Source of the DNA: Pseudonocardiales bacterium
GTDB lineage: Bacteria; Actinomycetota; Actinomycetes; Mycobacteriales; Jatrophihabitantaceae
Reading direction: 5' to 3'
DNA length: 7,622 bases
NCBI GenBank assembly: GCA_025465405.1
Contig: JAODNL010000510.1
Location: 1 to 7,622 of the forward strand
Shown piece after piece: positions 1 to 5,204 of this stretch. Numbering within the stretch: the first letter of the stretch is position 1; the number at the start of each line of letters is the position of its first letter. Below the pieces are notes generated by a model. That model searched no databases. It was not told the DNA's origin and saw only the letters and a list, made by a program, of their open reading frames with translations. The position numbers were made by a program, and so were the translations under genes.

Positions 1-1206
1 GCGGTCGGGCTCTCGACGACCGAAGCGTGCGGTGACACGCCCCGCGTCATGCTCGGCTGCCCGCTCGAGGGAGTGGCCGCCGACTCCGTCCTCGACGCCG
101 GGCCGGTGTTGCGTGAGACCGTCGACAGATATCTCGGCGACCCGGCGTTCTCCAACCTGCCGCGCAAGTTCAAGACCTCCATCTCCGGCTGCGCCAGCCA
201 CTGCACCAACCATGAGATCAACGACATTTCGTTCGTCGGCGTGGTCGGCCCGGACGGGTCCGCCGGCTTCGACCTGTGGGTCGGCGGCGGCCTGTCGACC
301 AACCCGATGTTCGCGCAGCGGCTCGGCGTGTTCGTGCGGCCGGAGGAGGTCAGCGAGGTCTGGGCCGGTGTCACCTCAATCTTCCGCGACTACGGCTACC
401 GCCGCCAGCGCAACCACGCGCGCCTGAAGTTCCTCATGGCCGATTGGGGGCCGGAACGGTTCCGCGCGGTGCTGGAGGGCGAATACCTGAAGCGGGCGCT
501 GCCGGACGGCCCGCCTCCCCCGGCGTCACCGGCGCACCGCGACCACACCGGTGTCGCGCGCCAGCAGGACGGACTGTTCAGCGTCGGCGCCACGACCCGA
601 TCCGGACGCACATCAGGTACCGCACTGCGCGAGGTCGCGGCCCTCGCCGAGCGCTACGGCAAGGGACGAGCCCGGCTGACCGCCCAGCAGGGAATCGTCG
701 TGCTGGACGTCGACGAGGCGAGTACCGATGCCTTGTCCGACGAACTCGATCTGATCGATCTCACCGTGCGCCCGTCCGCGTTCCACCGCGGCACGATCGC
801 GTGCACCGGCATCGAGTTCTGCAAGCTCGCACTGGTGGAGACGAAGGGTCGCGCCGAGACGATCCGGCGCGAGCTGGAGAAGCGGCTGCCCGATTTCGAC
901 ACGCCGATCACGATCAACGTCAATGGCTGCCCGAACTCCTGCGCCCGGTTCCAGGTCGCCGACATCGGCTTCAAGGGCATGGTGCAGAAGGGCGCGGACG
1001 GCGACGTGGATGCCTTCCAGGTTCACCTCGGCGGCCAGATGGGCACGGAGGCCGCTTTCGGCCGCAAGTTCCGTGGCCTGAAGGTCAGCGCGGAGGAAGC
1101 ACCCGGCTATGCCGAGCGCGTCCTGCGCGGATATCTGCAGCGACGGGAAGAAGGAGAACCGTTCGCCGCTTATGTAAGCCGAGCGGAGGAAGAATGGTTG
1201 CTGTAG
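1..1206 (+). CDS. sirA: Ferredoxin-dependent sulfite/nitrite reductase (SirA/NirA type), 5' partial
   Basis: This is a siroheme/[4Fe-4S] reductase that takes six electrons from ferredoxin to reduce sulfite to sulfide; the family also contains nitrite reductases. The frame is open from base 1, so the start lies outside the window; 401 residues are visible and roughly 160 N-terminal residues are missing by comparison with the usual 550-570. The cluster- and siroheme-binding cysteines are intact: C268-x5-C274 (in CTGIEFCKLA) and C310-x3-C314 (in NGCPNSCARF). The earlier half-repeat carries SGCASHCTNHE around residues 62-72. The opening TTEACGDTPR segment holds C10, a candidate for the cysteine that in the M. 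tuberculosis enzyme is cross-linked to a tyrosine next to the siroheme; that tyrosine would lie off the window. Its overlap with an APS reductase gene favours sulfite over nitrite as substrate. That choice is inference; the family is not in doubt. Confidence 0.95.
   Translation, partial: AVGLSTTEACGDTPRVMLGCPLEGVAADSVLDAGPVLRETVDRYLGDPAFSNLPRKFKTSISGCASHCTNHEINDISFVGVVGPDGSAGFDLWVGGGLSTNPMFAQRLGVFVRPEEVSEVWAGVTSIFRDYGYRRQRNHARLKFLMADWGPERFRAVLEGEYLKRALPDGPPPPASPAHRDHTGVARQQDGLFSVGATTRSGRTSGTALREVAALAERYGKGRARLTAQQGIVVLDVDEASTDALSDELDLIDLTVRPSAFHRGTIACTGIEFCKLALVETKGRAETIRRELEKRLPDFDTPITINVNGCPNSCARFQVADIGFKGMVQKGADGDVDAFQVHLGGQMGTEAAFGRKFRGLKVSAEEAPGYAERVLRGYLQRREEGEPFAAYVSRAEEEWLL
1185..1190 (+). 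promoter_or_regulatory. Ribosome binding site of cysH
   Basis: GGAGGA lies inside the last codons of the sulfite reductase gene, three bases before the ATG at 1194 (four if only GGAGG is counted). It fixes the cysH start and is the only strong Shine-Dalgarno sequence before a gene start in the window. Confidence 0.75.
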
Positions 1207-1895
1207 CTACGCGAGAAGAGCTGCGCGCGCTCGCCGAGCAGGCGGGCGACGAGCTCGAGGGCGCCTCGGCGCTGGAGATCCTGTCCTGGGCCGACGAACA
1301 GTTCGACTCGGCGTGGTGCATTGCGTCGTCCATGGCCGATGCCGTGCTGCCGCACCTCGCGTCTCGGGTGCGCCCCGGTGTCGACGTGCTCTTCCTCGAC
1401 ACGGGCTATCACTTCGCCGAGACGATCGGCACCCGCGACGCCGTCGGCGCCACACTGCCCGTCACCATCAAGACACTGACTCCGAAGCGCACCGTCGCCG
1501 AGCAGGACGCCAGCTTCGGCGCGCGCCTTTACGAACGCAACCCCGACCAGTGCTGCGCCCTGCGCAAGGTCATGCCACTGCGAGAGGGCCTGTCGTCGTA
1601 CACGGCCTGGGCGTCCGGCCTGCGTCGTGACGAGGCGGTGACCCGTGCGAAGACCCGCGTCGTCGAATGGGACGAGGGCCGGTCGATGGTCAAGCTGAAT
1701 CCGATCGCGGCCTGGACGCAGGACGACGTCGATGCGTACATCACTGAGCACGGTGTCATCGTGAACCCGCTGCTGTTCGACGGTTACGGCTCGGTGGGGT
1801 GCGCGCCGTGCACACGGCGGATCGCCGCCGGTGAGGACGCGCGAGCCGGTCGCTGGGCGGGCCTTTCGAAGATCGAGTGTGGCCTGCACTCCTGA
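1194..1895 (+). CDS. cysH: Adenylyl-sulfate (APS) reductase, thioredoxin-dependent
   Basis: This enzyme reduces APS to sulfite and AMP with thioredoxin as electron donor, supplying the sulfite used by the gene before it. The 233-residue protein is full length for the family. It has the PP-loop-like ASSMADAVL segment near residues 43-51 and LDTGYHFAETIGTRD further on. Its cysteines identify the iron-sulfur APS type rather than the cluster-free PAPS type: C120-C121 (in DQCCALRK) and C203-x2-C206 (in GCAPCTRR) bind a [4Fe-4S] cluster. The C-terminal ECGLHS carries the catalytic nucleophile C229. The ATG at 1194 follows GGAGGA and overlaps the preceding gene by 13 bases in another frame, so translation is probably coupled. 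No terminator is visible in the 27 bases after the stop. Confidence 0.96.
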   Translation: MVAVATREELRALAEQAGDELEGASALEILSWADEQFDSAWCIASSMADAVLPHLASRVRPGVDVLFLDTGYHFAETIGTRDAVGATLPVTIKTLTPKRTVAEQDASFGARLYERNPDQCCALRKVMPLREGLSSYTAWASGLRRDEAVTRAKTRVVEWDEGRSMVKLNPIAAWTQDDVDAYITEHGVIVNPLLFDGYGSVGCAPCTRRIAAGEDARAGRWAGLSKIECGLHS

Positions 1896-1910
1896 TCCGG
1901 TCCGGGTCGG

Positions 1911-1922
1911 TACGTTCGGCTG
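1911..1922 (+). promoter_or_regulatory. Probable leaderless promoter (-10 element) of the ybaK-like gene
   Basis: TACGTT at 1911-1916 fits the actinobacterial -10 pattern TANNNT and ends six bases before the GTG at 1923. No Shine-Dalgarno sequence is present, so transcription probably starts at the G of GTG. I see no convincing -35. Assignment is by pattern and spacing only. Confidence 0.45.
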
Positions 1923-2390
1923 GTGCATCCCAACTGTGTAGCCGTCGACGCGATCCTCGAGGCGGCGGGCGCGGCGGGACGAGTTCGGATCCTGCCTGAC
2001 GCGGTTCCCACGGCGGCGGCGGCCGCGGGGCTCGTCGGCGTCGACGTCGGCGCGATCGCCAATTCCCTTGTGTTCACGACCGCTGAGCACGAGCCCCTAC
2101 TGGTGATGACCAGCGGCGCGCACCGGGTCGACACCGCGAAGGCGGCGGTGCTCGCCGGAACCGGCCGGCTGTCCAGGGCCACTCCGGAATTCGTGTATGC
2201 GGCGACCGGTCAGCGGATCGGCGGAGTAGCGCCCGTCGGCCACCCGCGACCACTGCGCACCCTCGTGGACATCGCGCTCGAGATCTATCCGGAGATCTGG
2301 GCGGCGGGCGGAATCCCGCACGCGGTCTTTCCCACCACGTTTGCCGAACTGGTCCGGCTCACTGGTGGTACGCCGGCCGAGATCGCGTAG
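1923..2390 (+). CDS. YbaK/EbsC-family aminoacyl-tRNA deacylase-like protein
   Basis: Proteins of this fold are related to the editing domain of prolyl-tRNA synthetase and hydrolyse mischarged tRNAs such as Cys-tRNA(Pro). The 155 residues match the single-domain length. Family landmarks are IANSLVFTT (residues 45-53), the SGAHRVDTAKAA stretch near residue 63, TGQRIGGVAPVGHP (about 96-109) and WAAGG followed by HAVFPTTFAEL near the end. The residue aligned with the catalytic lysine of E. coli YbaK (in YKTLL) appears to be N47; I recall the IANSLVF form from other actinobacterial members, so it may be a subfamily trait with a different substrate or none. The GTG at 1923 is chosen because it begins the conserved N-terminus and sits six bases after a -10-like hexamer. 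It is not obviously related in function to the sulfur genes upstream, although both concern cysteine metabolism if it deacylates Cys-tRNA. Confidence 0.88.
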   Translation: MHPNCVAVDAILEAAGAAGRVRILPDAVPTAAAAAGLVGVDVGAIANSLVFTTAEHEPLLVMTSGAHRVDTAKAAVLAGTGRLSRATPEFVYAATGQRIGGVAPVGHPRPLRTLVDIALEIYPEIWAAGGIPHAVFPTTFAELVRLTGGTPAEIA

Positions 2391-2456
2391 GAGTTGCTCG
2401 TGCTGGGCGACGTCGAGGCGGTCACCGCGCGGATGTTCGCAGTTCTGGACTCGTAG
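2391..2456 (+). other. Coding-like segment directly after the ybaK stop
   Basis: In the same frame as the ybaK-like gene, its TAG is followed by 21 sense codons (ELLVLGDVEAVTARMFAVLDS) and a second TAG at 2454-2456. All but two of the third positions are G or C, as in the real genes here. It could be a worn-down C-terminal extension, a remnant of another gene, or chance in GC-rich DNA. I do not recognise the peptide. A GTG at 2400 could in principle start an 18-residue peptide, but no ribosome binding site supports it. Confidence 0.25.
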
Positions 2457-2470
2457 GGCACGATCGACGG
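2436..2470 (+). promoter_or_regulatory. Probable leaderless promoter of the GNAT gene
   Basis: TTCGCA (2436-2441, four of six matches to TTGACA) and CACGAT (2459-2464) are separated by exactly 17 bases, and the -10 ends six bases before the ATG at 2471. No Shine-Dalgarno sequence is present. It is the only promoter in the window for which I see a -35 at canonical spacing. The -35 lies inside the coding-like segment after ybaK. Confidence 0.5.
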
Positions 2471-3061
2471 ATGCGACCTGCTGAGCGGCCCGAGGTGAAC
2501 ACCTGGGTGCAGGTGTGGACCGGGCGGCAGTTCGCGGCTCGGGTCAACGAGGCGATGGACATCTACGTCCAGGCGATGCAGTACCCGAGCCACACCGGAG
2601 CCCAGCGGGCCGTGACCGCCCGGCGGCACACCTCGCACGAGGGCTTTGCCTGCCGGGCCGCCGTCGACGACGACGACCGACTGCTCGGGTTCGGCTACGG
2701 GTACACGACGCTGCCCGGGCAGTGGTGGCACGACCTGGTGCGCAAGGCGATGCCGGCGACGATGGCCGCCGAGTGGCTCAGCGACTCCTTCGAACTGTCC
2801 GAGCTGCACGTGCTGCCGTCGTATCAGGGTCACGGGATCGGTCGGCGGCTGCTCGCCGACCTGGCCGGCGGCATCGAGCATCAGGCGATGCTGCTGTCGA
2901 CGCCCGACGCGGACACCCGCGCGTTCCGGCTCTACCGGCACGTCGGCTTCCTCGATCTGGCTCGGCACTACCTGTTCCCCGGAGACGCCCGGCCGTTCGC
3001 GGTGCTCGGTGCCCGCCTTCCGCTCGCCGCTCTGGCCGACCATTCGGGCGATGGCCGCTGA
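2471..3061 (+). CDS. GNAT-family N-acetyltransferase
   Basis: This protein probably transfers an acetyl group from acetyl-CoA to an amine; the substrate is unknown. The 196-residue sequence has the GNAT core: LLGFGYGYTTL (beta strands near residues 75-85), then ELHVLPSYQGHGIGRRLL, with the acetyl-CoA pyrophosphate loop Q119-G-H-G-I-G124, then STPDADTRAFRLYRHVGFLD, the usual C-terminal part where the substrate-side Tyr and GF motif occur. An aromatic segment, QWWHDLVRKAMP (around 91-102), sits between strands and may shape the substrate pocket. In M. tuberculosis I recall a GNAT gene (Rv2170) close to metF (Rv2172c), so this may be its positional counterpart; I have not aligned them. The final residues SGDGR and the stop codon lie inside a 42-base tandem duplication, so the exact C-terminus may vary between strains. 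Confidence 0.9.
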   Translation: MRPAERPEVNTWVQVWTGRQFAARVNEAMDIYVQAMQYPSHTGAQRAVTARRHTSHEGFACRAAVDDDDRLLGFGYGYTTLPGQWWHDLVRKAMPATMAAEWLSDSFELSELHVLPSYQGHGIGRRLLADLAGGIEHQAMLLSTPDADTRAFRLYRHVGFLDLARHYLFPGDARPFAVLGARLPLAALADHSGDGR

Positions 3062-3127
3062 CGCGCTGCCGAGCCGGACGGGCGGTCGGGCGATGGCCGC
3101 TGACGCGCTGCCGAGCCGGACGGGCGG
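3044..3127 (+). repeat. Two perfect 42-base tandem repeats across the GNAT stop codon
   Basis: Copy one is 3044-3085 and copy two 3086-3127; they are identical base for base, and identity runs four more bases into what follows. The unit begins TCGGGCGATGGCCGCTGA and contains the end of the GNAT gene, encoding SGDGR-stop. The period is a multiple of three, so the second copy repeats the same residues and stop in the same frame. A degenerate third partial copy (GAGCCGGACGAGCGG, from 3136) follows. Confidence 0.95.
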
Positions 3128-3170
3128 TCGGCGGCGAGCCGGACGAGCGGTCGGGCGGTCGGCGGCGAGC
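3121..3170 (+). repeat. Second short tandem repeat with a 31-base period
   Basis: Bases 3121-3139 (CGGGCGGTCGGCGGCGAGC) recur exactly at 3152-3170. With the 42-base repeats this fills the whole gap between the convergent GNAT and metF stops. I see no hairpin followed by a T-tract, so no intrinsic terminator is called here. Confidence 0.85.
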
Positions 3171-3173
3171 TGG

Positions 3174-4058
3174 CTAGATCCGGGCGGCCAGGGACAGGTT
3201 CGTCCACACCTCACGCGTGGCCTTCGAGCGGTTCAACGTGTAGAAGTGGATACCCGGCGCACCCTCGTCGAGCAGCCGCTGGGTCAGGCGCGAGGCCTCC
3301 TCGATGCCGAGCGCGCGCACCGCTTTCGCGTCATCGGCCACGGCGGCGAACTTCGCCGCCAGCGCGGGTGGGAACGGCGCGCCCGACAGTTGCTCGGAGC
3401 GACCGATCGTGCCCATGTTCGTCACCGGCATCAGGCCGGCGATGATCGGCACGTCGCAGCCGGCGGCCGCCACCCGATCCCGAAGCCGCAGGTAGTCGCC
3501 GGCATCGAAGAACATCTGCGTCACCGCGTAGTCGGCGCCGGCCCGGCATTTCTCGACGAAGTACCGCGTGTCGTCCTCGACAGACGTCGAACGCGGATGC
3601 TGATACGGGAACGCAGCCACACCCACGGTGAACTGCCCGTGCGCGCGCAGTAGCCGGACCAACTCCGCGGCGTAGTTGAGGCCCTCCGGATGCGCAACCC
3701 ATTCGCCCATCGGATCACCGGGCGGATCGCCCCGCAGCGCGAGCATGTTCGTCACGCCCGCGGCCGCGAGCCGGCCGATGATGCCGCGCAACTCGGCGAC
3801 CGAATGGTTCACGGCCGTGAGGTGCGCGACGGGCAGCAACGTCGTCTCCGTCGCGATGTGTTCGGTGATCCGGATCGTGCTGTCGCGCGTCGAGCCGCCG
3901 GCGCCGTAGGTCACGGAGACGAATGAGGGGCGCAGCGGCTCCAGCTCCCGGATCGTGTGCCACAGCAGGCGTTCGTCCTCCACCGTCTTCGGCGGGAAGA
4001 ACTCGAACGAGAACGTCGGCGCTCCCGTGGCAAGGCAGTCCCGGACCGTTCGCGTCAT
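3174..4058 (-). CDS. metF: 5,10-methylenetetrahydrofolate reductase
   Basis: This FAD enzyme reduces 5,10-methylene-tetrahydrofolate to 5-methyl-tetrahydrofolate, the methyl donor for methionine synthesis. The 294-residue protein has the bacterial single-domain (TIM barrel) length. Landmarks are FSFEFFPPK with E19 (equivalent to catalytic E28 of E. coli MetF), VTYGAGGST (49-57), the HLT triplet (79-81), LALRGDPP (106-113, with D111 of the RGD triplet near the flavin), VGVAAFPYQHP, and TQMFFD, followed by GLMPVTN and GIHFYTLNRS near the end. The ATG at 4058 begins a natural N-terminus and lies six bases after a TACGCT hexamer on the same strand with no Shine-Dalgarno sequence, so the mRNA is probably leaderless. 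It diverges from crtE and converges on the GNAT gene. Confidence 0.97.
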   Translation of the reverse strand: MTRTVRDCLATGAPTFSFEFFPPKTVEDERLLWHTIRELEPLRPSFVSVTYGAGGSTRDSTIRITEHIATETTLLPVAHLTAVNHSVAELRGIIGRLAAAGVTNMLALRGDPPGDPMGEWVAHPEGLNYAAELVRLLRAHGQFTVGVAAFPYQHPRSTSVEDDTRYFVEKCRAGADYAVTQMFFDAGDYLRLRDRVAAAGCDVPIIAGLMPVTNMGTIGRSEQLSGAPFPPALAAKFAAVADDAKAVRALGIEEASRLTQRLLDEGAPGIHFYTLNRSKATREVWTNLSLAARI

Positions 4059-4070
4059 GCGCTCAGCGTA
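4059..4070 (-). promoter_or_regulatory. Probable leaderless promoter (-10) of metF
   Basis: Read on the minus strand, TACGCT (4070 down to 4065) matches TANNNT and ends six bases before the ATG at 4058. The T and A at its upstream end (4069-4070) are also the first two bases of the crtE -10 candidate on the other strand. No clear -35 is visible; it would fall inside the crtE coding sequence. Confidence 0.5.
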
Positions 4071-4081
4071 GTGTCCAGCGG
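4069..4081 (+). promoter_or_regulatory. Probable leaderless promoter (-10) of crtE
   Basis: TAGTGT at 4069-4074 matches TANNNT and ends seven bases before the GTG at 4082. There is no Shine-Dalgarno sequence and no good -35 at 16-18 bases; upstream DNA is the start of metF. It would drive crtE and probably the rest of the carotenoid genes. Confidence 0.45.
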
Positions 4082-5149
4082 GTGTACGGGCCCGCTGAAG
4101 CGTTGATCGGACGCGTCGATGCGGCCCTCACCACCTTTCTCGATGCGCGCGCGCAGTCCCTGGCCGAGGTCGGAACCGATCTTCTCCCGCTCACGGATGC
4201 CGCCCGCACGTTCGTGCTCGACGGCGGCAAGCGGTTGCGGCCGAGCTTCGCATACTGGGGCTGGCGCAGCGTGCGGGGCCCGGACGACGACGACCACGCG
4301 CTCGTCACCGCCGCGGCAAGCCTGGAACTGCTGCACGCCTGCGCACTCGTCCATGACGACGTGATGGACTCGTCGGCCACGCGGCGGGGCCGTCCCTCCG
4401 CGCACGCCGCGTTCGCGGACCTGCATCGCCGATCGACGTGGACGGGCGACCCCGACGTCTTCGGCACCGCATCCGCGATCCTGCTGGGTGACTTGCTGCT
4501 GTCCTGGGCCGACGCCATGTTCGCCGGCGTCGATCTCGCAGCCGACGCCCAGCCCGGCACCCGCCGGATGTGGGACGAGATGCGTCAACTGGTGATGGCC
4601 GGCCAGTACCTCGACATCCAGGTGCAGGCACGTGGGGCGTTCTCCGCGGACGATGCGCTGCGGGTCGCGAAATTCAAGACGAGCAAGTACACGATCGAGG
4701 GGCCGCTGCACTTCGGGGCGGCCGCCGCGGCGGCATCGCGCGAGGTGTTCGCGGCGCTCTCCGGCTACGGCCTGCCGCTCGGCGAGGCGTTCCAGCTGCG
4801 TGACGACGTGCTCGGCGTGTACGGCGACCCGTCCCGCACCGGCAAGCCGGCCGGCGACGATCTTCGCGAAGGCAAGCGCACGTTGCTCGTCGCGCTGGCG
4901 ATGGAGCACGCGGACCACGCGCAGGCCGCGCTGCTACGCCGGGCACTCGGCGACCGCGCCCTCGATGACGACACCGTCGAAGCGCTGCGTGAGGTGATCG
5001 TCCGGACCGGCGCGCTCGCGCAGGTCGAGCAGCGCATCGCCTGCCGCGCCAGTGAGGCCCGAGCCGCGTTACGCACCGACGTCCTCGGCCCGGACGCCCG
5101 GGACGCGCTGGACCTGCTCGCCGTGGCCGCTACCGAACGGCACACCTGA
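4082..5149 (+). CDS. crtE: Geranylgeranyl diphosphate synthase (trans-polyprenyl synthase)
   Basis: This enzyme condenses isopentenyl diphosphate with allylic diphosphates; beside crtI and crtB its product is presumably C20 GGPP, the phytoene precursor. The 355-residue protein has all class I prenyl synthase motifs: GGKRLRP (48-54), the first aspartate-rich motif DDVMD (92-96) followed by RRGRPSAH, KTSKYT (199-204), the second aspartate-rich motif QLRDDVLGVYGD with D241-D242, and GKRTLL (264-269). Chain length cannot be read with certainty; residues just before DDVMD are CALVH, small ones at the positions that control pocket depth. The GTG at 4082 is preferred to an ATG at 3923, because the extra 53 codons would lie antisense within metF and give a low-complexity Pro/Ser/Arg-rich stretch. 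In M. tuberculosis I recall a prenyl synthase (idsA2, Rv2173) also divergent from metF, so the pair may be old, with carotenoid genes joined to it here. Confidence 0.94.
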   Translation: MYGPAEALIGRVDAALTTFLDARAQSLAEVGTDLLPLTDAARTFVLDGGKRLRPSFAYWGWRSVRGPDDDDHALVTAAASLELLHACALVHDDVMDSSATRRGRPSAHAAFADLHRRSTWTGDPDVFGTASAILLGDLLLSWADAMFAGVDLAADAQPGTRRMWDEMRQLVMAGQYLDIQVQARGAFSADDALRVAKFKTSKYTIEGPLHFGAAAAAASREVFAALSGYGLPLGEAFQLRDDVLGVYGDPSRTGKPAGDDLREGKRTLLVALAMEHADHAQAALLRRALGDRALDDDTVEALREVIVRTGALAQVEQRIACRASEARAALRTDVLGPDARDALDLLAVAATERHT

Positions 5150-5166
5150 GCGGCGTCGGCGCCGCC

Positions 5167-5176
5167 GGCAGCTGCC
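5167..5176. repeat. Ten-base perfect palindrome upstream of crtI
   Basis: GGCAGCTGCC is a perfect palindrome in the 55-base crtE-crtI gap. It lies in a wider symmetric setting: GCCGGC at 5164-5169 and again at 5181-5186 could pair as a six-base stem around an 11-base loop. The palindrome covers where a -35 would sit relative to TAACGT at 5191. It may be an operator, a weak hairpin, or simply GC-rich chance; no T-tract follows, so it is not called a terminator. Confidence 0.35.
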
Positions 5177-5190
5177 TGCGGCCGGCACAG

Positions 5191-5204
5191 TAACGTGCTG
5201 TGAG
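5191..5204 (+). promoter_or_regulatory. Possible internal promoter (-10) of crtI
   Basis: TAACGT at 5191-5196 matches TANNNT and ends eight bases before the ATG at 5205; only weak purine content (GTGAG) lies between. It could give a second, leaderless start for crtI-crtB in addition to read-through from crtE. Spacing is a little longer than for the other candidates here, so support is weaker. Confidence 0.35.

Noticed and set aside
276..1895. A 539-codon open frame suggesting a longer protein fused to the N-terminus of CysH
   Set aside because: The part before 1194 lies out of frame inside the sulfite reductase gene and is low-complexity Arg/Ala-rich; the ATG at 1194 has a proper ribosome site.
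1194..1895. PAPS reductase rather than APS reductase
   Set aside because: The CC and CxxC cluster cysteines (120, 121, 203, 206) are all present, as in APS-using enzymes.
3044..3170. Repeats as a CRISPR array or integron site
   Set aside because: The units are directly adjacent with no unique spacers, include coding sequence, and no cas or integrase gene is present.
3062..3173. Intrinsic terminator between the convergent GNAT and metF genes
   Set aside because: Only short imperfect stems can be drawn and there is no T-tract on either strand.
3923..4081. Upstream ATG giving crtE an extra 53 codons
   Set aside because: The extension is antisense to metF and low complexity; the GTG at 4082 gives the usual N-terminus and sits after a -10-like hexamer.
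4055..4918. Long minus-strand open frame opposite crtE, and similar ones opposite cysH (1170-2090), GNAT (2285-3214), crtI (5664-6695) and crtB (6685-7557)
   Set aside because: These are antisense shadows in very GC-rich DNA where stop codons are rare. Their translations are Arg/Gly/Val-rich and match no family I recognise, while the plus-strand genes carry full catalytic motifs.
5052..5204. Upstream ATG giving crtI an extra 51 codons
   Set aside because: It overlaps crtE by about 100 bases and adds residues with no family similarity ahead of the FAD-binding fold, which normally starts near the N-terminus.
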